Assembly: GCA_034658975.1 (NCBI GenBank)
Contig: JAYEGJ010000074.1
Span: 1-33,447 of the forward strand
Length of the DNA: 33,447 bases
Direction: 5' to 3'
Source of the DNA: SZUA-217 sp034658975
Lineage (GTDB): Bacteria; Actinomycetota; Acidimicrobiia; Spongiisociales; ZC4RG35
Shown in pieces: positions 7,920-14,495 of the stretch (positions are counted from its first letter, which is position 1; each line of letters opens with the position of its first letter). Both the position numbers and the translations under genes were made by a program. Under the pieces are notes generated by a model. It did no database searches. It saw nothing but the letters and a program-made list of their open reading frames with translations, and had not been told where the DNA came from.

Positions 7920-9287
7920 ACCGCCACCTTTCCTCAGCTCCTGTGTGAGTTGATTGACACGGTCGAAAACGGCTCGATCGGATCTCAAGATCCGCTTCAC
8001 CTTCTCGACGGAGTGCAGAACGGTGGTGTGGTCACGGTTGAAGTAACCACCGATCTTGGGAAGAGAGAGGTCTGTCAATTCACGGCACAGGTACATCGCA
8101 ACCTGACGGCAGAGCACCAATGGCTGACGTCGGCTCGAGCTGAGAACGTCCTCGACGGTGAATCCAAAGGACTGGGCCGTCGTGCGAATAATGATGTCAG
8201 GGCCGAGGGGGACAGGTTCATCAGTGGCGACAATATCCCGGAGGACTCGTTCGGCCGTATCGAGGTCGATGTCGCGCCGATTCAGTGCCGACCAGGCCGT
8301 AACCCTGGTGAGAGCACCTTCCAACTCGCGGATGTTGTCCGAAACCAGGCCGGCGATGTACTCGAGGACATCGAGTGGGACAGGTTTGGGAGCGAACTCG
8401 GCGTTGCTCTTGAGGATGGCGAGGCGTGTCTCGACGTCGGGCGGCTGAATGTCGGTGAGAAGCCCCCACTCGAAACGGCTCCGGAGGCGATCCTCCAGTG
8501 AGGACAGATTTCTCGGATGGCGATCAGAACTGATCACCATCTGCTTGCCCGACTCGTACAAGGAATTGAAGGTGTGGAAGAACTCTTCGAGGATCTGCTC
8601 CTTGCCTTCGAAGAACTGGACGTCGTCAAGCAGGAGGATGTCCACTCCCCGGTATCGCTGTTTGAAGGCGTCGGGACGCTTGCGCCTGATTGAATCTATG
8701 AAGTCGTTGAGGAAATTCTCCGAGGAGACGTAGCGGACGACCAGTTCTGGATACATGGTCAACGCCTCGTGACCGACAGCGTTGAGAAGGTGGGTCTTGC
8801 CCAAACCGGCGCCGCCGTAGATGAAGAGGGGGTTGTAGTGAGCGCCTGGCTGCTCGGCGACGGCCATGGCCGCGGCCCATGCGAACCTGTTGGACTGGCC
8901 CACGACGAAGCTTTCGAAGCGATAGCGGGAGATGAGGTTGGTGGGCTTGACCGCTGGAACAGTTGTTGTGCCGGCCGTCGGAGCGACCTCTTCGGGTTGC
9001 TCACCGAGCGGCAAGGGTTGTTCTGCCGGAGGGTTGTCACTGACCTTGTATGCCGGCGTCCGCTCCGCTCCGTAGGCGGCCTGGTAGGCCGCGGTGACCA
9101 GGTCCCCGTGTTTGTCACGTACCCAGCGGAGATGGAATTCGGTCGGGGCGACCAATGTCAGAACGTCACCATCTTGATCCAGTTCGAGACGGGAAAGCCA
9201 GGTGTCCCAGTTGGCTTTGGAGACTCCCTCTCGAAGGTTGTCTTGAAATTGTGTCCAGCTGTTGCTTGATGTTTTCGCCTGTGCCAA
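7902..9287 (-). CDS. dnaA: Chromosomal replication initiator protein DnaA
   Basis: DnaA is the AAA+ initiator that binds DnaA boxes and melts oriC. Domain I begins near WTQFQDNL. A Pro/Glu-rich domain II follows, then the AAA+ domain with Walker A GGAGLGKT (about 158-165) and Walker B LLLDDVQFF. Domain IV has the DnaA signature RDHTTVLHSVEKV near the C-terminus. I chose TTG 9287 (461 residues) over the upstream ATG 9356. GGAGG at 9297-9301 lies 9 nt upstream of the TTG, and the extra 23 codons carry no family similarity and contain two DnaA boxes. The boxes would then sit in the 5' region, suggesting autoregulation. Confidence 0.95.
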   Translation of the reverse strand: MAQAKTSSNSWTQFQDNLREGVSKANWDTWLSRLELDQDGDVLTLVAPTEFHLRWVRDKHGDLVTAAYQAAYGAERTPAYKVSDNPPAEQPLPLGEQPEEVAPTAGTTTVPAVKPTNLISRYRFESFVVGQSNRFAWAAAMAVAEQPGAHYNPLFIYGGAGLGKTHLLNAVGHEALTMYPELVVRYVSSENFLNDFIDSIRRKRPDAFKQRYRGVDILLLDDVQFFEGKEQILEEFFHTFNSLYESGKQMVISSDRHPRNLSSLEDRLRSRFEWGLLTDIQPPDVETRLAILKSNAEFAPKPVPLDVLEYIAGLVSDNIRELEGALTRVTAWSALNRRDIDLDTAERVLRDIVATDEPVPLGPDIIIRTTAQSFGFTVEDVLSSSRRQPLVLCRQVAMYLCRELTDLSLPKIGGYFNRDHTTVLHSVEKVKRILRSDRAVFDRVNQLTQELRKGGGVSTGA

Positions 9288-9312
9288 AAGGCTCGTCCTC
9301 CAAATGACCAGG

Positions 9313-9344
9313 TTGTCCACAAACCGCTCCACATCTGTGGAAAT
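9313..9344. promoter_or_regulatory. DnaA boxes just upstream of dnaA
   Basis: TTGTCCACA at 9313-9321, the form common in high-G+C Actinobacteria, and TGTGGAAAT (opposite orientation) at 9336-9344 lie 26 to 57 nt upstream of the chosen dnaA start. The placement suits DnaA autorepression. Confidence 0.6.
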
Positions 9345-9665
9345 GTCTGTGCACACTCCTAGAAAATCTTCATATAAGGGCCCAGGGGCTTCTCATCGTC
9401 AACAAACGACGGGGAAGTAGTTGAGATCCCAGGACCGAGTCGAGCGAGTATTGGCCTACCCGGTTCGGCAGTCAAGACCGCGAGAATCAGCGGTGTGGAT
9501 GACAGGTACCGGATCTTTCCACAGACGAATGCCCAGGTCAGCGCGATACTTTCCATACTTTCCCACGAACGGGAGGTGTCCGATAACAGACCATTGAGGG
9601 GAAATGTTCTTTTCGCGACTTGTCTGAATTCTTCGCGACCCGACCGGGTCGTGATGTTTCGGGCT
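9345..9665. other. Non-coding dnaA-rpmH divergent region with further DnaA-box-like sites
   Basis: I see no convincing gene in this stretch. TGTGGATGA at 9494-9502 and CTTTCCACA at 9515-9523 resemble DnaA boxes. The rest has moderate A+T content and should hold the dnaA promoter, which I could not place with confidence. It may act as an auxiliary origin or regulatory region. Confidence 0.5.
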
Positions 9666-9693
9666 TTGACATAGGTTTCGGCCCCTTCATAAC
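9666..9693 (+). promoter_or_regulatory. Promoter for the rpmH-rnpA cluster
   Basis: A perfect TTGACA (-35) at 9666-9671 is followed by CATAAC (4/6 of TATAAT) at 9688-9693 with a 16-bp spacer, ending 35 nt before the rpmH ATG. It is the clearest sigma-70-type promoter in the window and suits a highly expressed ribosomal gene. Confidence 0.55.
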
Positions 9694-9728
9694 CTGTAAC
9701 GACTCTCCCTCTACCCCCTGAGATTCTT

Positions 9729-9863
9729 ATGAAGAGGACCTATCAACCCAAAGTTCGTCGTCGCAAGCGTCGTCACGGATTCCGGCACCGTATGCAAACC
9801 CGTGCCGGGCGTTCGACCCTGAAGTCGCGCCGCACCAAGGGTCGTAAGCGTCTCACTGCCTGA
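9729..9863 (+). CDS. rpmH: 50S ribosomal protein L34
   Basis: This 44-codon gene encodes a very basic protein starting MKRTYQPKVRRRKR and continuing HGFRHRMQTRAGRS to RLTA. This is the full L34 pattern and the usual length. L34 is a component of the large ribosomal subunit. The gene sits divergent to dnaA, at its conserved position. Only a weak Shine-Dalgarno is visible (CTGAGA). Its stop overlaps the start of the following rnpA frame by 8 nt. Confidence 0.97.
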   Translation: MKRTYQPKVRRRKRRHGFRHRMQTRAGRSTLKSRRTKGRKRLTA

Positions 9864-10182
9864 TCTCGAATCACTCAGAAACTCGAAGGACTTTCGTAGA
9901 GTCTTAAGGGAAGGGAACCGACGCCGCAAGGGCGGAATCGTCGTAGTCAGGTCGCCGGGTCGACCAGGCACTCCCCGACTCGGGCTCATCGTTTCGAGAG
10001 GTAGCGGAAATGCCGTGACCCGCAATCGCACAAAACGGCGATTGCGTCATGCGGTCGGACAATTGCAGTTACAACCAGGAATGGATTACGTCATCATTGC
10101 CAGCGGCCAGGTCGCCGAGGCCGAGTTCGCCCAGATCAAGGGTTGGCTTGCCCGCGCCATCGAGGAACTGAGCAATGAGTAG
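9856..10182 (+). CDS. rnpA: RNase P protein component, apparent CTG start
   Basis: The frame encodes the RNase P protein, which assists the catalytic RNA in trimming tRNA 5' leaders. Conserved parts are LRNSKDFRRVLREG near the N-terminus and the RNR-type signature GNAVTRNRTKRRLRHA at about 51-66, ending AIEELSNE. With CTG 9856 as start the product has 108 residues, a normal length. No ATG, GTG or TTG occurs in frame between the upstream stop (a TGA within rpmH) and a GTG deep inside the signature, so initiation must be non-canonical. A CTG inside the end of rpmH is the best candidate. It overlaps rpmH by 8 nt and yidD by 8 nt. Confidence 0.88.
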   Translation: MPDLESLRNSKDFRRVLREGNRRRKGGIVVVRSPGRPGTPRLGLIVSRGSGNAVTRNRTKRRLRHAVGQLQLQPGMDYVIIASGQVAEAEFAQIKGWLARAIEELSNE

Positions 10183-10420
10183 GTGGCTCCGTCCCCGGCA
10201 TCTGGTGGTCGGACTGATCCGTATTTACCAGAAACTGGTAAGTCCCAATCTAGGTGCCAATTGCAGGTACCAACCAACTTGCTCGTCGTACGCTGCCGAA
10301 GCCGTCGAGCGCTTCGGCCTTTTTCGTGGTGGTTGGCTTGGCCTGAAACGAATCGGCAGATGTCACCCACTTAGACCCGGGGGCCTCGATCCGGTCCCCG
10401 AGAACTGGAGAAACCCTTAA
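10175..10420 (+). CDS. yidD: Membrane protein insertion efficiency factor YidD
   Basis: This 81-residue protein has the YidD core: IRIYQKLVSP, then CRYQPTCSSYAAEAVERFG with the two conserved Cys, and the closing GGLDPVPENW. YidD is a small membrane-associated protein that aids YidC-dependent insertion. It starts inside the end of rnpA (8-nt overlap) and its stop overlaps the yidC start in TAATG, so the three genes are translationally coupled. Confidence 0.95.
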   Translation: MSRWLRPRHLVVGLIRIYQKLVSPNLGANCRYQPTCSSYAAEAVERFGLFRGGWLGLKRIGRCHPLRPGGLDPVPENWRNP

Positions 10421-11277
10421 TGGGCGAACTGTTTAATGCCTTGATTCGGGCCCTGGGCTCGGCCCTCAACTTCTTCTTCGACCTGCTGACTCCTTTGTTC
10501 AGCACCGGATGGGGATATGGACTGGCGATCATCCTGCTGACGATCGCCATCAACGTCGTTGTCTTTCCGCTGACACTCAAGCAAACCCGGGCGACCCGGG
10601 CCTTCACCGAGATTCAACCGAAGATCAAGAAGATCCAGGCGGAATACAAGGATGACCCCCAAGAGATGCAGCGGCGTCTCATGGAGACACAGAAGGAGGC
10701 GGGAGCTACTCCCGGAGGCTGTCTCTTGCCACTCCTGGTCCAGATGCCGATCTGGTTCGCTCTGTTCCGGCTTCTGCGGGCGCCGGAGGAGTACATCGGG
10801 GCGGACACCGCACTCGGAGCGTCGCTGGGCGAGGCCAGCACCTTCCTGGGGATGTCGCTCGGCGAGTCTCCGTCGGAGGCTATGGCGCTAGGAATCGCCC
10901 ACGCCCTCCCCTACCTGCTGGTTATCGCCTTCATGGTGGCCACCCAGTACGTCCAACAGTGGCACTCCACCTATGGCCAGGATCGCCCCGACGGTCAGGC
11001 CGGTGCCGGCGCACAGCAGGCAATCACCAAGATTATGCCCTTGTTCATTGGGTTTATCTCGTGGAACTTCCCCGCCGGACTCGTCCTCTATTGGACCACT
11101 TCAAATCTTTTCCGACTCGGACAGCAAGTACTCATTTTCAAGATCGATGGGCGCCCCCCCACGCCAGGATCGGCCGCCAAGGAGGAGTCATCCAATGAAC
11201 CCGACTCCGATGGCGATAAGCCGAGCACGCCACAGCAGGGTGCCACAGACAAGCGCCGTCGGCGCAGGAGGAGGTGA
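10420..11277 (+). CDS. yidC: Membrane protein insertase YidC/OxaI
   Basis: YidC inserts and folds inner-membrane proteins, alone or with SecYEG. The 285-residue protein is the short Gram-positive type. Its segments are an N-terminal amphipathic region, a first membrane segment (about 33-52), a cytoplasmic hairpin (IQPKIKKIQAEYKDD), and conserved loops GGCLLPLLVQMPIWFALFRLL and IMPLFIGFISWNFPAGLVLYW. A basic C-terminal tail ends in a run of Arg. No lipobox precedes it. Unusual: where most homologues have the hydrophilic-groove Arg just before the PLTLKQ segment, this protein has Asn45 (TIAINVVVFPL). The gene is coupled to yidD and ends 3 nt before jag. Confidence 0.95.
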   Translation: MGELFNALIRALGSALNFFFDLLTPLFSTGWGYGLAIILLTIAINVVVFPLTLKQTRATRAFTEIQPKIKKIQAEYKDDPQEMQRRLMETQKEAGATPGGCLLPLLVQMPIWFALFRLLRAPEEYIGADTALGASLGEASTFLGMSLGESPSEAMALGIAHALPYLLVIAFMVATQYVQQWHSTYGQDRPDGQAGAGAQQAITKIMPLFIGFISWNFPAGLVLYWTTSNLFRLGQQVLIFKIDGRPPTPGSAAKEESSNEPDSDGDKPSTPQQGATDKRRRRRRR

Positions 11278-11280
11278 CGT

Positions 11281-12159
11281 TTGAACAACGTCGAAACTGT
11301 TGAGGTAAAGGCCAAGTCGGTCGACCTTGCTGTCGAGGTCGCCATGCAGGAGCTCGGTGTAGAGAGCCGGGAGCAGATCAGCGTCGAAATCGTGACCGAA
11401 CCCGTCAAGGGATTCCTTGGGATGGGTGGTCAGGATGCGGTGGTTCGAGTCGAGAGGCGCAGGACCCGCCGCCGCCGCAACAGCAGGCGGAAGGGACAGC
11501 CCAAGGACCAGTCAAGGGACCAACGCAACAGCGGTGGTCGCCACTCGAAGGGCACGAATCAGCAGCGCGGCTCGTCCAGATCGGCTAAGAATGGGGCAGC
11601 ACGACCTGCCCAACAGCAAAAGAAGCAGGAAAAGCCCAAGAAATCTGAGAGAAGAGAGAAGACAGTGAGCGACGATCGCCCGGTACTGACCGTCGAAGAA
11701 CAGGCCGAAATAGCCAAGGAGTTCCTTGAAGGTCTGGTCGGAGCCTACGGCCTCGAGGGCGAGGTAACCGCCAAGGTCGAGGATGACGTCATCATCGCCG
11801 ACGTTTCCGGCGAGCAAACCGAGGCTCTCGTTGGAGTACGGGGCTCCGTTAGATCATCCATCCACGAACTGACCCGCACCGTCTTGCAGCGCTATGGCCA
11901 GGAAACGGCCAGGTTACGTCTGGATATTGCAGGCTATGCCGAGAGACGCCGGGAGGCCCTTTCCATCTACGCCGAGCAGTTGATCGACCAACTCGGGGCC
12001 GAGGGTGGCGAGATAATGTTGGAGCCGATGAGCCCCGCAGATCGGAAGGTCATCCACGACGTTGCCGGCACCCGGGAGGGGATCAGCTCATACTCCGAAG
12101 GCGAGCCACCCCGCCGATTCGTGGTTCTTTCCAAGGAATCGAGCGGTGAGGAAGAGTAG
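11281..12159 (+). CDS. khpB: RNA-binding protein Jag/KhpB (Jag-N, KH, R3H)
   Basis: The 292-residue protein has an N-terminal Jag-N domain (about 1-50, ending KGFLGMGG), a long basic low-complexity linker (about 57-125, RRRTRRRRNSRRK), a KH domain (about 140-215, GVRGSVRSSIHELTRTVLQ) and a C-terminal R3H domain (about 220-290, MSPADRKVIHDV). KhpB-type proteins bind RNA and influence cell division and elongation in other bacteria. The start is TTG 11281 behind a very strong AGGAGGAGGTGA, 3 nt after the yidC stop. An internal GTG at 11665 could give a KH-R3H-only product like the short mycobacterial homologue. A strong terminator follows. Confidence 0.92.
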   Translation: MNNVETVEVKAKSVDLAVEVAMQELGVESREQISVEIVTEPVKGFLGMGGQDAVVRVERRRTRRRRNSRRKGQPKDQSRDQRNSGGRHSKGTNQQRGSSRSAKNGAARPAQQQKKQEKPKKSERREKTVSDDRPVLTVEEQAEIAKEFLEGLVGAYGLEGEVTAKVEDDVIIADVSGEQTEALVGVRGSVRSSIHELTRTVLQRYGQETARLRLDIAGYAERRREALSIYAEQLIDQLGAEGGEIMLEPMSPADRKVIHDVAGTREGISSYSEGEPPRRFVVLSKESSGEEE

Positions 12160-12193
12160 ACAGACGTACCAGCTATCAAGTAAAGGGTATTAG

Positions 12194-12230
12194 AAATAGC
12201 CCCGGGCCTCGACCCGGGGCTATTTTGTGT
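12194..12230 (+). terminator. Strong intrinsic terminator after jag
   Basis: A perfect 13-bp stem (12194-12206 with 12213-12225) encloses a 6-nt loop CCTCGA and is followed by a T-rich tract. It ends the rpmH-jag transcript. The rsmG start codon begins only two bases after the stem, so rsmG needs its own transcription start or readthrough. Confidence 0.9.
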
Positions 12231-12835
12231 TCCACGTGAAACACGCACTCTGGAAACGCGCCGCATCCCACTCCGGTCGGCATCTGGACGAACATCAATT
12301 AGGTCTGCTCGACAGATTTGAGTACTGGCTGGCCACAGAGGCCGTTGAGGCCGGTGGAATCGGCCCGGCCGAGCAAGAACGAATCGCGAGACGTCACATT
12401 GGAGATTCGCTCGTGTTTGCCACTCCCCTCCCCGAAAACCCCGTTTCTGTATGGGATCTGGGTTCGGGTGCCGGTCTTCCCGGGATTCCGCTGGCGATTC
12501 TCATGCCCGACACACGAATACGGCTCATCGATCGGTCCGCCCGTCGTGTCGACCTGCTGCGCCGTGCGATCAGGATCCTCGACCTGCCCAACGTCGTTGC
12601 TTGCCAATCCGAGTTGAGGTCAGGGAGCGATTATCCCGATGTCCTGGTGACCAGGGCGACGCTATCGGCGGAGAAGACGGCCCGACTGGTGGAAACCAGA
12701 CTCCCGGCGACGGATCTGGTGATCCAGGGTGGTTCCTGGAGGTCGAGACCGGGTCACCGCGGATGGGTGACACTCGAAATCCCGGCGAGTGTCCTTGATC
12801 AGACCGTCTGGCTACTTATCATGCGCCGTCAATGA
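12227..12835 (+). CDS. rsmG: 16S rRNA (guanine-N7) methyltransferase RsmG (GidB)
   Basis: RsmG methylates G527 of 16S rRNA with S-adenosylmethionine; its loss gives low-level streptomycin resistance in other bacteria. The 202-residue protein has the SAM-binding motif DLGSGAGLPGIPLAIL (about 77-92), an acidic IRLIDRSARRVDLL strand after it, and the lead-in helix ERIARRHIGDSL. The assigned GTG 12227 encodes MFHVKH, a start also seen in other rsmG genes because a parS site overlaps it. No Shine-Dalgarno is possible there, since the terminator stem abuts it. The in-frame GTG 12236 is an alternative. It overlaps parA by 4 nt (ATGA). Confidence 0.93.
   Translation: MFHVKHALWKRAASHSGRHLDEHQLGLLDRFEYWLATEAVEAGGIGPAEQERIARRHIGDSLVFATPLPENPVSVWDLGSGAGLPGIPLAILMPDTRIRLIDRSARRVDLLRRAIRILDLPNVVACQSELRSGSDYPDVLVTRATLSAEKTARLVETRLPATDLVIQGGSWRSRPGHRGWVTLEIPASVLDQTVWLLIMRRQ
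12228..12243. other. parS: parS centromere-like site 1
   Basis: TGTTCCACGTGAAACA matches the near-universal parS palindrome TGTTTCACGTGAAACA at 15 of 16 bases. It lies at the rsmG start, about 0.6 kb from parA, where ParB would load and spread. Confidence 0.88.
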
Positions 12836-13623
12836 ACGATCCAATAGTTGTCGCACTCGCTAACCAGAAGGGGGGAGTTGGGAAGTCGACGACGGCAATC
12901 AATCTTGCCGCCTCGCTTGCCTTTCAGGATCAGCGGGTCTTGCTGATCGATCTCGACCCACAGGGCAACGCCACCAGTGGTCTTGGAATCGAGAAGGGAA
13001 GCATTGAGCTTTCGATCTACGATGTCCTGCTCAAGGAGGCCGACATCTCCGACGCCGTCGAGCCCACTTCGGTGCGAAATCTCTTCCTGGTCCCCGCCAC
13101 CATTGATCTTGCCGGCGCAGAGATCGAACTGGTATCGATGTTTTCACGTGAAACACGTCTCAAGACTGCCATCTCCGATGCCACCGGGGATTTCGATGTC
13201 GTTCTCATCGATTGCCCACCTTCATTGGGTCTTCTCACCGTGAATGCCCTGACCGCGGCACAGGACGTGATGATCCCTATCCAATGTGAGTACTACGCCC
13301 TCGAGGGGTTGAGCCAGTTGCTCCAGAACGTCGATTTGGTCACCTCGAGTCTCAATCCGGACCTAAAGGTCGGTGGAGTGCTATTAACCATGTTCGACGC
13401 CCGCACCAAGCTCTCCAAGGATGTAGCGACACAGGTTCGAGAGTACTTTGGGGACACCGTCTTCCGAACCGTCGTCCCCAGATCGGTCCGGCTGTCGGAG
13501 GCGCCCTCATATGGCGAACCGATCGAGGCATTCGATCCGATGAGCCGGGGAGCCATCGCCTATCGATATCTGGGACACGAGTTCATAGCCCGCTATGGCC
13601 TAGGCGGGGAGGAAGAGGAATGA
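12832..13623 (+). CDS. parA: Chromosome partitioning ATPase ParA (Soj)
   Basis: ParA is a deviant Walker ATPase that binds DNA nonspecifically and, with ParB-parS, moves origins apart. The 263-residue protein has the deviant Walker A KGGVGKSTTAINLA from about residue 13, with both signature lysines. It also has switch I DLDPQGNATSGLG and Walker B DVVLIDCPPSLGLLT. It starts in the ATGA overlap with rsmG and ends in an ATGA overlap with parB. A second parS site lies in its coding sequence. It lacks an N-terminal DNA-binding extension, as expected for a chromosomal type. Confidence 0.97.
   Translation: MNDPIVVALANQKGGVGKSTTAINLAASLAFQDQRVLLIDLDPQGNATSGLGIEKGSIELSIYDVLLKEADISDAVEPTSVRNLFLVPATIDLAGAEIELVSMFSRETRLKTAISDATGDFDVVLIDCPPSLGLLTVNALTAAQDVMIPIQCEYYALEGLSQLLQNVDLVTSSLNPDLKVGGVLLTMFDARTKLSKDVATQVREYFGDTVFRTVVPRSVRLSEAPSYGEPIEAFDPMSRGAIAYRYLGHEFIARYGLGGEEEE
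13140..13155. other. parS: parS site 2, inside parA
   Basis: GTTTTCACGTGAAACA has the perfect 12-bp core TTTCACGTGAAA and 14/16 matches to the parS consensus. It is translated as part of MFSRETR within parA, so both the protein and ParB binding may constrain it. Confidence 0.75.
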
Positions 13624-14495
13624 CAACCAGAAAGTCGGGATTGGGAAGAGGTTTGGAGGCTCTGATACCGAAGGAGACGTCGGAGGAGTCACCCGCAGAT
13701 AGCGTGTTTCGTCAGGTAGCGATTGACGAAATCGTCGCCAACCCGGATCAGCCCAGGAATCGATTCGACGACGAGGCCCTGGAGGAGCTGTCCTCCTCCA
13801 TCAAAGAGGTCGGCGTTCTCCAGCCAATTGTCGTCACGGAGGGCGTGGACAACTTCGTGCTGGTTGCTGGAGAAAGACGGTGGCGGGCGGCGAGGCTTGC
13901 CGGCCTGAAGGCCATCCCCGCCGTCGTGCGCGAAGCGGTCGGGGAGTCGTCTCTGGTAGAGGCTCTCGTGGAGAATGTGCAGCGACAGGATCTGACTCCT
14001 CTCGAGGAGGCTCACGCCTTCCAACAACTCCTGGAAAATTATGGAATGAACCAGGATCAGATTGCGCAGAGAGTGGGGAAGTCACGCCCGACGATTTCCA
14101 ACACGATCCGCCTGCTCCAACTGCCCGGCCCGGTCCAAACGATGGTCGATGCCGGAACCCTCACCGCGGGAGCAGCCCGAGCATTGTTAGGTCTCGAGGA
14201 TGAGCGTTATGCGACCTATCTTGCCGAGAAGGCCTCGAAGGAAGGCTGGAGCGTGCGCCAGGTCGAGGACGCCGTCCGATCCCGCCGCGAGAGGGAGTCT
14301 CCTCAGCCCAAAGCGGCTACCTCGGTGCGGGAGATCAGACCTGTTGAGATCATCGAACTCGAGAACAGGCTCGGCGAGCAATTGGGCACCAAGGTGAAGA
14401 TCAAATACAAAGACGAGAAGGGGAGGGTCGAGATACGGTTCGGGTCGCTGGGCCAACTCGAGCAGATCTACCGCTCATTTCTTGGTGGCAGCTGA
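13620..14495 (+). CDS. parB: Chromosome partitioning protein ParB (Spo0J)
   Basis: ParB is a CTP-dependent clamp that loads at parS and slides along DNA, recruiting ParA and SMC. The 291-residue protein shows the N-terminal ParA-interacting stretch (KSGLGRGLEALIP). The CTP-binding ParB/Srx domain has NPDQPRNRFDDEALEELSSS and the AGERRWRAARLAG motif. The helix-turn-helix reads QDQIAQRVGKSRPTISNTIRLL, and the C-terminal dimerisation region contains GTKVKIKYKDEKGRVEI. It is coupled to parA by an ATGA overlap. Its 3' end overlaps the convergent cwlM by 21 bp. Confidence 0.97.
   Translation: MTTRKSGLGRGLEALIPKETSEESPADSVFRQVAIDEIVANPDQPRNRFDDEALEELSSSIKEVGVLQPIVVTEGVDNFVLVAGERRWRAARLAGLKAIPAVVREAVGESSLVEALVENVQRQDLTPLEEAHAFQQLLENYGMNQDQIAQRVGKSRPTISNTIRLLQLPGPVQTMVDAGTLTAGAARALLGLEDERYATYLAEKASKEGWSVRQVEDAVRSRRERESPQPKAATSVREIRPVEIIELENRLGEQLGTKVKIKYKDEKGRVEIRFGSLGQLEQIYRSFLGGS

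Noticed and set aside
9359..9556. 65-codon minus-strand frame in the dnaA-rpmH gap
   Set aside because: No Shine-Dalgarno or family similarity. It spans DnaA-box-like sites, so it is better treated as non-coding.
9345..9665. Main oriC placed upstream of dnaA
   Set aside because: The boxes here are scattered and there is no trio-like or strongly A+T-rich module. The dnaN-dnaA gap has the better architecture and is the usual actinobacterial location.
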